From positions 1-14,992 of the forward strand of contig JAKAVI010000158.1 in assembly GCA_021817355.1 (NCBI GenBank): a DNA stretch of 14,992 bases, written 5' to 3'. Positions 8,019-14,992 of the stretch are shown piece by piece (positions within the stretch are counted from its first letter, which is position 1; every line of letters begins with the position of its first letter). A program made the translations under genes and the position numbers. The DNA is from Pseudomonadota bacterium (lineage in GTDB: Bacteria > Pseudomonadota > Alphaproteobacteria > Micropepsales > Micropepsaceae). A model generated the notes under the pieces. It was not told the origin of the DNA. It saw only the letters and a program-made list of their open reading frames with translations, and ran no database searches.

Positions 8019-10331
8019 TCAAGCAGCTGCGGCCGAATTGAGCGCCCGCCATACCTTTTCCGGAGTGGCGGGCATGTCGACATGGGACACTCCGCAGGCA
8101 TCAGCTATGGCGCTGATTACCGCGGGCATAGCCCCTACCGTTCCGGCCTCACCACAGCCTTTAGCCCCTAACGGGTTGGTCTTGCAGGTAATCTCCTCGT
8201 AGCCGAAGACAATATCTGGGACATCGTCTGCGCGTGGCATAGCGTAGTCACTGAAGCTTGCCGTCAACAACTGGCCACTCTCAGGATCGTAGGAACAGTT
8301 CTCGAGTAATGCCTGACCGATACCTTGTACCACGCCGCCGTGCACCTGCCCGCGAACAAGCATCGGATTGATCACGCGTCCGAAATCATCCAGTACGCTG
8401 TAGCGAACAATCTCTACTTTTCCAGTTTCCTCATCAACTTCCACTTCGCAGACATGGCAGCCATTCGGAAAAGTCGATGCCTCGCCATTAAACAATCCGT
8501 CGCTGTCGAGCCCGTCTTCAAATCCAGGGAGACGATCACGTTTTAGCGCAACCGCCAATTCCGTCAGGCTCATGCTTTGCTCAGTGCCGCTGACAAAAAA
8601 GCGTCCAAGCCCTTCTACAATCTCAAAGGTGACCTGCCGGCCACCAGCCTGTAGTACCTGAGCTGCCGCCTGCTTTCCCTTGCGAATAACTTCATCGGAC
8701 GTAACGAGGATTGCGCCCCCGGCCATGTTGAGTGAACGTGAGCCTCCGGTACCGCCCCCGTTTACCCAGTCTGTATCACCCTGCCGGACGCGCACGCTTT
8801 CGAAGGGCACCCCCAAGCGTTCCGCAACTACCTGAGCAAATGCAGTTTCGTGTCCCTGCCCGTTCGACTGGGTACCAACGTAAACATCTACTCCGCCATT
8901 TTCTGTAAAGCAGATTCGCGCTGGCTCTGAGCCGGCTGCCGCGGTAATCTCCACATAATACGCAATTCCAAGTCCGCGACGTTTGCCGTGCGCCGCACTC
9001 TGCGCCTTGCGAGTATCAAAGCCTTCTACGTCCGCTTGTTTTAGACCCTCATTCAGCATGTGAGGATAATCACCGGAATCGAAGGCAACTCCATGCCAAT
9101 TCTTAAAGGGAAGCTCCTGCGGTGTCGGTAGATTTCGTCGGCGCAGTTCAACGCGGTCAATGTCTGTGACCTCAGCGGCGGCGTCCATCAGCCGCTCCAT
9201 CAGATAGGCCGCCTCAGGTCGACCCGCGCCACGATATGCGTCCACCGGCGCGGTGTTCGTGAAATAACCCTTCACGTTCGCGTAAAGAGCAGGAATTCTA
9301 TAGAGGCCACCGAAAATCCGTCCCCCCGCGAGCGTGGGAATAAATGGCGCAAATTGTGACAGGTAACCGCCCATATTCGCCGCGCTATCGATACGCATTG
9401 CCAGAATGCGCCCATCTCGATCCATCGCAAGTTCAGCATTCATGAGCATGTCACGGCCGTGATCATCACACAGAAATGCTTCGCTGCGGTCAGATGACCA
9501 GCGTACCGGCCGCTTTAGCTGCTTCGCGGCAATCAATACCAGAGGCTGTTCGGGATAGACAAAATTCTTCATGCCAAAGCCGCCGCCAACGTCTGGCGAA
9601 ATAACATGCAGTTCAGCGCGGTCCAGGCGCAAAATACCGGCTACACGATCGCGCATGCCACCCGCGCCTTGGTTGCCGCTGTAAAGCGTAAAAAGATTCC
9701 GCTCGGCATCATAGAGGCCAATGGCGTTGCGAGTTTCCATCGACGACGGCGCGATACGATTTTGCACGGTGGCGACCTTCGCCACAAATACTGCCTTGGC
9801 AAAGGCCTCAGCGACCTTGCTCGCGTTACCGATTTCCCAATCAAAACAAAGGTTACCAGGCGCATGCTCCCAAACCAATGGACCGGTTGGCGCGGTTTCT
9901 AGGGCCCCACATGCATCCTGCATGGTGTAGTCGACGGCGACGAGCTCAGCCGCATCACGGGCCTGAAAAATCGTCTCCGCCACGACCATCGCCACAGCCT
10001 CTCCTGCAAACGTAATCCTGCGATCAGCTAGCAGAGGTTTGTCCGTCAGCTTGCTTGGTGAGCCATCGCGATTCTTGAGAGACGCCAGGCAGGGCATCGG
10101 ACCCGCACCAAATTTCTCCACATCAGCCTGGGTTAATACAGCGACCACTCCTGGAACCGCCTGGGCCGCCGATATATCAATGCTGTTGATCTTCGCCGCT
10201 GCATATGGCGAGCGGACAAATGCAACATTGGCCTCATTGGAAAAATGAATATCGTCCGTGTAACGTCCTTGCCCCGTGACGAAACGAATGTCCTCCGTCC
10301 TGCGGACGGACTGACCCATGCCAAACTTCAT
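8019..10331 (-). CDS. CoxL-type (form II) molybdopterin-binding hydroxylase large subunit
   Basis: Large catalytic subunit of the xanthine oxidase / CO dehydrogenase-like molybdenum hydroxylase family, 770 residues, near the usual family length. Seen motifs: the N-terminal [19 protein letters not shown] region, GGGFG (249-253), AYRGAGR (365-371), GQGHET (491-496) and GCGEAG (725-730) with the catalytic glutamate E728. AYRGAGR marks form II; true CO dehydrogenases (form I) have AYxCSFR, so CO oxidation is unlikely and hydroxylation of an aldehyde, heterocycle or similar compound is more likely. I choose the ATG at 10331 over 10337 because GAGG lies 7 bases before it and only 1 base before the other. 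The aldolase-like gene ends about 10 bases upstream. The partner FAD (CoxM) and 2Fe-2S (CoxS) subunits are absent from this window. It needs the molybdenum cofactor and acts in the cytosol. Confidence 0.94.
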   Translation of the reverse strand: MKFGMGQSVRRTEDIRFVTGQGRYTDDIHFSNEANVAFVRSPYAAAKINSIDISAAQAVPGVVAVLTQADVEKFGAGPMPCLASLKNRDGSPSKLTDKPLLADRRITFAGEAVAMVVAETIFQARDAAELVAVDYTMQDACGALETAPTGPLVWEHAPGNLCFDWEIGNASKVAEAFAKAVFVAKVATVQNRIAPSSMETRNAIGLYDAERNLFTLYSGNQGAGGMRDRVAGILRLDRAELHVISPDVGGGFGMKNFVYPEQPLVLIAAKQLKRPVRWSSDRSEAFLCDDHGRDMLMNAELAMDRDGRILAMRIDSAANMGGYLSQFAPFIPTLAGGRIFGGLYRIPALYANVKGYFTNTAPVDAYRGAGRPEAAYLMERLMDAAAEVTDIDRVELRRRNLPTPQELPFKNWHGVAFDSGDYPHMLNEGLKQADVEGFDTRKAQSAAHGKRRGLGIAYYVEITAAAGSEPARICFTENGGVDVYVGTQSNGQGHETAFAQVVAERLGVPFESVRVRQGDTDWVNGGGTGGSRSLNMAGGAILVTSDEVIRKGKQAAAQVLQAGGRQVTFEIVEGLGRFFVSGTEQSMSLTELAVALKRDRLPGFEDGLDSDGLFNGEASTFPNGCHVCEVEVDEETGKVEIVRYSVLDDFGRVINPMLVRGQVHGGVVQGIGQALLENCSYDPESGQLLTASFSDYAMPRADDVPDIVFGYEEITCKTNPLGAKGCGEAGTVGAMPAVISAIADACGVSHVDMPATPEKVWRALNSAAAA

Positions 10332-10340
10332 TGCCATACC

Positions 10341-11114
10341 TCAGTGCTTATAGCTGGGATCGATGCGATCGAGCTTACGGCGTAGCGCGGGCCAAGCCAA
10401 GTTACTGATCAATCCCTCAAAGGCGGGTCCGCCCTGCCCTGCTGTCTTTTCCGGAACACCCTGGTTGGGCAAATTCAGACGGACACCTCCGGCCATTGCC
10501 CGCACCTGCATTGAGCAGGAGCGCTCCAGAAAATAAATTCGTAAAAATGCATCCGCGCAGGTCTTACCCAATGCCAGGGTTCCATGATTGCGCAGGATCA
10601 TCAGGTGATTTTCACTGCCTAGGTCTTTGGCGAGACGCTGACGTTCATCAAGATCGAGGGCTACGCCTTCATAATCGTGATAGCTGAGGTCCGTACAGAT
10701 CAGCATGGCATGTTGATCAAGCGGCAATAGACCGTCGGCCTGGGCGGAAACGGCGACACCGTCTGTGGTGTGGAGGTGGATTATACATTGTGCGTCTTCG
10801 CGATTCATGTGAAGCGCACTGTGGATGGTAAAACCGGCTGGATTGACCACATACGGCGTATCCGCCACTTTTCTTCCGGTCGTATCGATTTTTACCAAGC
10901 TTGACGCGGTGATTTCATCGAACAGAAGTCCGTACGGATTGATCAGAAAGTGATGCTCCGGCCCTGGAATCCGTGCTGATATATGGGTGAAAATCATATC
11001 GTCCCAGCCATAAAGAGCGACGAGCCTGTAGGTTGCCGCCAAGTCCTCACGCAAAGCCCACTCCTCAGGGCTTACCTTGTCCTTGAGCGAGGCATGTTTG
11101 AGCGGGGCGTTCAT
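10341..11114 (-). CDS. Class II aldolase/adducin family protein
   Basis: A 257-residue protein of the class II aldolase/adducin fold, whose characterised members are zinc-dependent sugar-phosphate aldolases and epimerases. Probable metal ligands are H113 and H115 (HLHT) and H177 (NHG). At the position where fuculose aldolase has its catalytic glutamate there seems to be histidine H98 (FTIHSALH), as in the poorly characterised adducin-like branch, so classical aldolase activity is doubtful. The frame extends to a TTG at 11174, but the ATG at 11114 has GGAG about 7 bases upstream and matches the family N-terminus. The CoxL gene follows after about 10 bases, which argues for one operon and one pathway. 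Possible roles are retro-aldol cleavage or decarboxylation of a catabolic intermediate; I cannot decide. Confidence 0.9.
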   Translation of the reverse strand: MNAPLKHASLKDKVSPEEWALREDLAATYRLVALYGWDDMIFTHISARIPGPEHHFLINPYGLLFDEITASSLVKIDTTGRKVADTPYVVNPAGFTIHSALHMNREDAQCIIHLHTTDGVAVSAQADGLLPLDQHAMLICTDLSYHDYEGVALDLDERQRLAKDLGSENHLMILRNHGTLALGKTCADAFLRIYFLERSCSMQVRAMAGGVRLNLPNQGVPEKTAGQGGPAFEGLISNLAWPALRRKLDRIDPSYKH

Positions 11115-11170
11115 AGTCACTCTCCGGCGGTTCGCAAGACTTTGGAGATTGGGCTTGCTAGCACGGGGTG

Positions 11171-11181
11171 TCAATTCTTGA
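11171..11181. promoter_or_regulatory. Candidate operator TCAA-TTC-TTGA
   Basis: An 11-base inverted repeat 57 bases upstream of the aldolase-like ATG. It shares the pattern TCA-N-TT-N2-TGA (8 of 11 positions) with the repeat in the SDR-LLM promoter (TCAGTTTCTGA at 7069-7079). It would fall just after the predicted transcription start. The arms are short, so chance is possible. Confidence 0.3.
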
Positions 11182-11195
11182 GAGCGGAAGCCCGC

Positions 11196-11223
11196 CTAGT
11201 ATCTCAAATGCGGTATCCGTCAA
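11196..11223 (-). promoter_or_regulatory. Candidate promoter of the aldolase-CoxL-TetR operon
   Basis: On the minus strand TTGACG (11218-11223), a 16-base spacer, then TACTAG (11196-11201). The -35 box matches five of six positions, the -10 three of six. It lies in the 163-base gap after glpK. A second TTGACA at 11169-11174 has no good -10 partner. Confidence 0.35.
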
Positions 11224-11277
11224 GGACCTTGTACCCGCGATCCGGCGGGCAAGATCCCCACCAACCCTGCTGCATTT

Positions 11278-12765
11278 TCAGCTACGGATGCGTTGGACGG
11301 CGCCTTGCCATCCGTCATAGAGCGTATCACGCACCCGGTCAGACAGGGCGGGCTCAAACCGGCGCTCCAAGGCCCAGGCACTGGCGATGTCCATAAAGCT
11401 CTGAAACAGGCCCACCCCTAGGCCGGCCAGATAGGCAGCGCCAAGAGCCGTGGTTTCAGTCATGGCAGGTCGCTCCACCGGCAGGCCCGTCAGGTCAGCG
11501 AGGCGCTGGCAGAACCAATCATTTCGAACCATGCCACCATCTACCTTAAGCGCCTTGGGCGGGCTAAGTCCGGTGCTGCCCATATCCTCGCGCATGGCCT
11601 CGAGTAGATCACGGGTCTGATAGCACACAGCGTCCAGCGCCGCGCGCCCCATCTCTGCGGCACCGCAATCCCGGGTCAGTCCGACAATGGCTCCGCGCAC
11701 CGTAGGATCCCAGTACGGAGCGCCCAGACCGGTAAATGCCGGTACAAAATATAGCCCCTCAGCCGGTTTGGCAGAGCGGGCCAACGCTTCAATGTCAGAT
11801 GCAGAATCAATCAGACCCATGGCATCGCGTAACCATTGTACAACGGCCCCCGCAATGAAGATGGACCCCTCGATAGCGTAGGCCATTTCCCCCGCTACCC
11901 TGTAGCCGGCCGTCGCCAGAAGACGATGCTGCGAGCTAGGTACTGCGGTTCCCGTGTTAACGAGCGCAAAGCAACCTGTTCCATAGGTAGACTTAACGTC
12001 ACCAGGAGCAAAACAGGCCTGCCCAACCATAGCGGCCTGCTGGTCTCCAGCCATGCCGCAAATGGGCAGTTCCACACCAAACAATTCCGGATCGGTGTAG
12101 CCGAAGACCCCTGCGCTATCACAAATTTCAGGCAGAACAGCACGCGGTATACGAAAAACATCCAAAAGATGACGGTCCCATTTTTGCAGCGCCAGATCCA
12201 TCAGCATGGTGCGCGAGGCGTTGGTAACATCGGTGGCGTGGGTCCGCCCTCCTGTCATTTTGTACAACAACCAGCTATCGATGGTACCAAATGCGAGTTC
12301 ACCCCGATCTGCTTGCTCGCGCGCACCCGGAACGTGATCAAGCAGCCATTCCAGCTTGGTCGCGGAAAAATATGGGTCAATCAGGAGGCCTGTACGATCG
12401 GCGATTTGACGGTCAAGACCTGCAGCCGCGAGCTGTTGGCATCGGGCTGCCGTGCGTCGATCCTGCCATACGATGGCATTATGGATGGGGACGCCCGAAG
12501 ACCGGCACCAGAGGAGACTGGTCTCACGTTGATTGGCAATACCAATCGCAATCTCGCTCGACCGAACGTCCTTAAGGACGGCACGGCAGCAAGCTACAGA
12601 CGCTCGCCATATCTCCTCGCCATCATGCTCAACCCAACCGTTTGCGGGATAGAATTGTGCCAGTTCGATGGCGTGATGGGCGAGCAGGTGTGCATTGGTA
12701 TCGAACAGCATGGCCCGCGTCGACGTAGTTCCCTGATCAAGCGCAAGAAGAAAATGCGGGAGCAT
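11278..12765 (-). CDS. glpK: Glycerol kinase
   Basis: ATP:glycerol 3-phosphotransferase, the first step of glycerol use in the cytosol, FGGY carbohydrate kinase family; 495 residues, the normal length. Seen motifs: ATP-loop DQGTTSTR (10-17), NQRET (78-82), WQDRR (100-104), GDQQAA with the catalytic base D241, YGTGCF (261-266), GLGAPYWDP (346-354) and DGGMVRND (409-416). These are characteristic of glycerol kinase within FGGY. The ATG at 12765 is preceded by GAGG at 7 bases. It begins 43 bases after the PAS_5 gene on the same strand, so the two may be co-transcribed. No glycerol facilitator or glycerol-3-phosphate dehydrogenase gene is present here, so the gene is separated from its usual partners. 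Confidence 0.95.
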   Translation of the reverse strand: MLPHFLLALDQGTTSTRAMLFDTNAHLLAHHAIELAQFYPANGWVEHDGEEIWRASVACCRAVLKDVRSSEIAIGIANQRETSLLWCRSSGVPIHNAIVWQDRRTAARCQQLAAAGLDRQIADRTGLLIDPYFSATKLEWLLDHVPGAREQADRGELAFGTIDSWLLYKMTGGRTHATDVTNASRTMLMDLALQKWDRHLLDVFRIPRAVLPEICDSAGVFGYTDPELFGVELPICGMAGDQQAAMVGQACFAPGDVKSTYGTGCFALVNTGTAVPSSQHRLLATAGYRVAGEMAYAIEGSIFIAGAVVQWLRDAMGLIDSASDIEALARSAKPAEGLYFVPAFTGLGAPYWDPTVRGAIVGLTRDCGAAEMGRAALDAVCYQTRDLLEAMREDMGSTGLSPPKALKVDGGMVRNDWFCQRLADLTGLPVERPAMTETTALGAAYLAGLGVGLFQSFMDIASAWALERRFEPALSDRVRDTLYDGWQGAVQRIRS

Positions 12766-12808
12766 GGAAGGGCCTCAGAATTGTCTCTGCCACGAGCTTA
12801 TCAGCTCG

Positions 12809-13366
12809 TCAGTCGAGCGCGAACCACTCCTCGTGTTCCTGGGCCGAAATTAGCCTTGTGTCCGGCCGCAAATCTATAATCTTGTACACTGTCGCCCCAA
12901 GTAGTCCGTCAGGTTCAGTTCGTCGATCGGAGAGGGGCATGATGATGCGTTCACCGTTGCCCATTTGTTGCAGGTGTTGAAAAACATAACCCGAACCATG
13001 GAAAAAGGCCGGTCCGGAAATGACCCGCTTATGGCGACGGAAAATGGTCTCGTAGCGGTCAGGCGGGAAAATATCGCGCATGGGGGCGTTTCGGATGGTA
13101 CGCCCGAACACGGCCTCTACCGCATCCCCTGCAAGGCGGCCGGTAAAGCTGTCGGCAACCGGGTCGTAGCGCCAGGACCATATAATTGACAGATGCGCAG
13201 ATATTGCCGCGGGCCGAAGGTCGACCCAAGCCGGCATGGACCGCGGACCCCGGGACTGTAGCCAATGCTCGGCTATTTGGCGCAGGGCCGGCGAGGAAAT
13301 CCGGGCAAGAAACTCCTGGAATGCCATGATCTTCAAGCCGCCGGATCTGCTGCCTTTGGGTTCCAT
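12809..13366 (-). CDS. PAS_5-type PAS domain protein
   Basis: A 185-residue protein resembling the PAS_5 family (PF07310), a short PAS-like group common in Alphaproteobacteria and without a known ligand or output. Seen: the W35-x3-RG-x4-P45 N-terminal pattern, RPAAISAHLSIIWSW, a central FTGRLAGDAVEAVFGR segment (74-89) and ERIIMPLS (139-146). There is no effector domain, transmembrane helix or signal peptide, so it should be cytosolic and may act as a partner or sensor protein. The ATG at 13366 has AGGA too close (2 bases) to be a good ribosome binding site; the ATG at 13327 is an alternative that keeps all conserved parts. It is divergent from the DUF2336 gene and precedes glpK. Confidence 0.82.
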   Translation of the reverse strand: MEPKGSRSGGLKIMAFQEFLARISSPALRQIAEHWLQSRGPRSMPAWVDLRPAAISAHLSIIWSWRYDPVADSFTGRLAGDAVEAVFGRTIRNAPMRDIFPPDRYETIFRRHKRVISGPAFFHGSGYVFQHLQQMGNGERIIMPLSDRRTEPDGLLGATVYKIIDLRPDTRLISAQEHEEWFALD

Positions 13367-13436
13367 GATCCTATCAGCTCTGCGGTATTTTCCAGCCCCC
13401 GAATCGCACCCGGTAACAATTTCGCGATTGTTAACG

Positions 13437-13452
13437 TTTACGCGGTATTAAC
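13437..13452. promoter_or_regulatory. Candidate CtrA-like box TTTA-N7-TTAAC
   Basis: TTTA, seven bases, then TTAAC, in the divergent region between the PAS_5 and DUF2336 genes. The CtrA cell-cycle regulator of Alphaproteobacteria binds TTAA-N7-TTAA(C), so this differs by one base. An extra TTAAC lies just left, at 13431-13435. Function is not shown. Confidence 0.35.
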
Positions 13453-13540
13453 GCAATTTCCGATAGGCTCAGATCAGTCTTGATGCGCTGGGAGTGTTTT
13501 GGGGGGCGATGTGGGGCTAACAGCTCAGGATCTTGGCAGC

Positions 13541-14599
13541 ATGGCAAGGCTGTCGCAGCTGGCCGCTGACCCCAAGACCGCGCGTCGTGGGGATATCTAC
13601 CTAGCCGTTGCCACGCTTTACCAGTCGCAGGCAACACGGCTCTCCGCGCGCGAACGCGGGCTGATGCGGGAAATCCTGCTGCGGCTTAGCGCTGATGTCG
13701 AAATGGCCATCCGCATCAGTCTGGCCGAACGGCTGGCCGAGGATGACCAGGCACCGACCGAGCTTATTTTGTTGCTGGCAGACGACCGCATCGAGGTGGC
13801 GCGGCCAGTCCTGCTGCGCAGTCGCATCCTGACCGATGAACACTTGCTCACACTCCTCGATCACCTGAGTGAGGAGCATCTGGTCGCCTGCGCCGAACGG
13901 CCTCATATCGGAGAGCAAGTTTGTGCCAACCTCGCGCAAAAACATTCTCAAAGCGTACTCGTCGCCCTCGTCCGTAACGCGACCGCGCGCATAAACCCGC
14001 AAACCTTTGAATCTTTGATCGAAAAGTCAAAAGAAATAGCCGCGTTACAGGGTCCCCTGGCTCACCGAACCGACCTTCCCGCTAATTTGGCACTCAAGAT
14101 GTGCGCGTGGGTTTCGGATGCCCTGCGCGCCCATATCAGTCTCAGCTACCCCCAAATCAGCGCCATCGCCGAACAAAAGCTCGAGGAGGCCACGCACTCC
14201 GTTCAGGCCTCGGGTCCATCGGTCAGCCCTGGCGCATCGAAGCTGGTGGACAAACTGGCAGGTGCTGGCCAGCTTAAGGCCGGATTTCTTCTCCGTGTAC
14301 TTAATCAGGGACAGCTCGATCTCTTTGACATAGCCTTTGCCAGACTTTTGGGGTTGGATGCAGGGCACGTTAGCCAGATCCTCCATCGCTCAGGGGTCGT
14401 ACCCCTAGCTCTCGCCTGCCGCAGCGTGGGTATTGATCGTTGCGTCTTTTCCACGGTGTACAGCCTGTCCCGCCGGGCCATTGGCGCCCCCCCTATGCTG
14501 ACCGTGGCGGAAATAAATCAAGCCGATACCGCATTTGAGAGCTTCACCAAGGCCGAAGCGCTGGGCAGGGTCCGCGCTTTGGTCGGTACTTTAGGCTAG
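13541..14599 (+). CDS. DUF2336 domain-containing protein
   Basis: A 352-residue, mostly helical, soluble protein that resembles the DUF2336 family (PF10098) of Alphaproteobacteria, which has no assigned biochemical role. The N-terminal half shows the HEAT-like helical pattern of this family: ARRGDIYLAVATLY, LSARERGLMREILLRLS, IRISLAERLAE, and RIEVARPVLLRSRILTDEHLL. A serine/proline-rich break near the middle separates a second helical part. The start is uncertain: ATG 13541 has AGGA 10 bases upstream; GTG 13511 or TTG 13499 would add LTAQDLGS-like residues that also look family-like. It is divergent from the PAS_5 gene and 53 bases before moaA on the same strand. Confidence 0.78.
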   Translation: MARLSQLAADPKTARRGDIYLAVATLYQSQATRLSARERGLMREILLRLSADVEMAIRISLAERLAEDDQAPTELILLLADDRIEVARPVLLRSRILTDEHLLTLLDHLSEEHLVACAERPHIGEQVCANLAQKHSQSVLVALVRNATARINPQTFESLIEKSKEIAALQGPLAHRTDLPANLALKMCAWVSDALRAHISLSYPQISAIAEQKLEEATHSVQASGPSVSPGASKLVDKLAGAGQLKAGFLLRVLNQGQLDLFDIAFARLLGLDAGHVSQILHRSGVVPLALACRSVGIDRCVFSTVYSLSRRAIGAPPMLTVAEINQADTAFESFTKAEALGRVRALVGTLG

Positions 14600-14645
14600 C
14601 TTAGAGCGCCCTGACGGTAGAGATAGGCGCTCAGCCTTGCTAAGC
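14599..14645 (+). other. Nested hairpin between DUF2336 and moaA
   Basis: Two stacked inverted repeats: outer GCTTAG/CTAAGC (14599-14604 and 14640-14645) and inner AGCGCC/GGCGCT (14605-14610 and 14626-14631) around a 15-base loop, with an 8-base bulge on the 3' side. It starts in the DUF2336 stop codon and ends 7 bases before the moaA ATG. There is no T-run, so it is not a standard terminator. It might control moaA translation or mark the gene boundary. Confidence 0.4.
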
Positions 14646-14652
14646 TTGCCCG

Positions 14653-14992
14653 ATGATCGATCCCTTTGGCCGTAACATTTCCTATCTGCGGGTGTCCGTC
14701 ACCGACCGCTGCGATCTGCGCTGCGTCTACTGCATGTCCGAGCACATGACCTTTCTGCCCAAGGCAGACATGCTGACGATTGAGGAATTGGTCCGTGTTT
14801 GCAGTGCCTTCATTTCTAAGGGTGTCACACGGATCCGGATCACCGGTGGTGAGCCGCTCGTACGTCGTAATGTGCTGCATCTGTTTGAGGAACTCGGTAG
14901 CAAGATTGGTGATGGACTGTCAGAACTGACGCTAACAACGAATGGCACCCAACTTTCCCGCAATGCCCGACCACTGTGGGCCGCCGGCGTTC
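14653..14992 (+). CDS. moaA: GTP 3',8-cyclase MoaA, N-terminal part (cut by window edge)
   Basis: Radical SAM enzyme that turns GTP into 3',8-cyclo-7,8-dihydro-GTP, the first step of molybdenum cofactor synthesis. Only the first 113 codons are in the window. They begin [20 protein letters not shown] and contain the radical-SAM cluster motif C20-x3-C24-x2-C27 (CDLRCVYC), TGGEP (64-68) for SAM binding, and LTTNGT (94-99). All fit MoaA closely. The ATG at 14653 gives the normal family start; no clear ribosome binding site precedes it, and a hairpin ends 7 bases upstream. The C-terminal half with the second iron-sulfur cluster lies beyond the edge. Its product is needed by the CoxL-type enzyme encoded 4 kb to the left, though no link beyond that is shown. 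Confidence 0.95.
   Translation, partial: MIDPFGRNISYLRVSVTDRCDLRCVYCMSEHMTFLPKADMLTIEELVRVCSAFISKGVTRIRITGGEPLVRRNVLHLFEELGSKIGDGLSELTLTTNGTQLSRNARPLWAAGV

Noticed and set aside
8019..10331. Aerobic CO dehydrogenase (CoxL form I)
   Set aside because: The active-site loop reads AYRGAGR, not the form I AYxCSFR pattern, and CoxM/CoxS are absent.
11836..12879. Long open frame (347 codons) on the plus strand opposite glpK
   Set aside because: It is antisense to a clear glycerol kinase gene, has no recognisable motifs, and is explained by codon bias on the other strand.
14600..14652. Moco riboswitch upstream of moaA
   Set aside because: The gap is only 53 bases, well short of the known motif, and shows only a nested hairpin.

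Overview
The window reads as chromosomal DNA from an alphaproteobacterium of moderate-to-high GC. The pointers are a PAS_5-type protein, a DUF2336 protein, a PodJ-like membrane/Sel1 architecture and a CtrA-like box. This placement is inferred from family content, not from a search. Eleven protein genes and one tRNA are supported. Ten proteins and the leftmost genes lie on the minus strand; tRNA-Thr, the DUF2336 gene and a truncated moaA lie on the plus strand.

Left part (1-4600): metG encodes a methionyl-tRNA synthetase of the archaeal/eukaryotic-like class. A small three-helix DUF202 membrane protein and a plus-strand tRNA-Thr(TGT) follow. Next comes a 642-residue protein in which a TetR-type DNA-binding head is joined, through a coiled-coil linker and one membrane helix, to a Sel1-repeat tail predicted to be periplasmic. 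This is the most unusual gene here.

Middle part (4869-11114): a catabolic-looking cluster, all on the minus strand. In transcription order it holds a class II aldolase/adducin-like enzyme, a CoxL-type (form II) molybdenum hydroxylase large subunit, a TetR regulator, then after a 365-base non-coding stretch an SDR dehydrogenase and a luciferase-like (LLM) flavin oxidoreductase whose reading frames overlap by ATGA. The aldolase and CoxL genes are nearly contiguous, and the TetR gene follows closely, so these three probably form one operon. SDR-LLM forms a second operon with its own promoter. An inverted repeat of the form TCA-N5-TGA occurs at both promoter regions and could be the TetR operator. 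The substrate cannot be read from the sequence. No FAD or 2Fe-2S subunit for the molybdenum hydroxylase is present.

Right part (11278-14992): glycerol kinase with a PAS_5 protein 43 bases upstream of it on the same strand. A divergent intergenic region with a CtrA-like site separates these from the plus-strand DUF2336 gene and the start of moaA (molybdenum cofactor synthesis). MoaA makes the precursor of the cofactor that the CoxL-type enzyme needs, but nothing shows that the two are linked in regulation.
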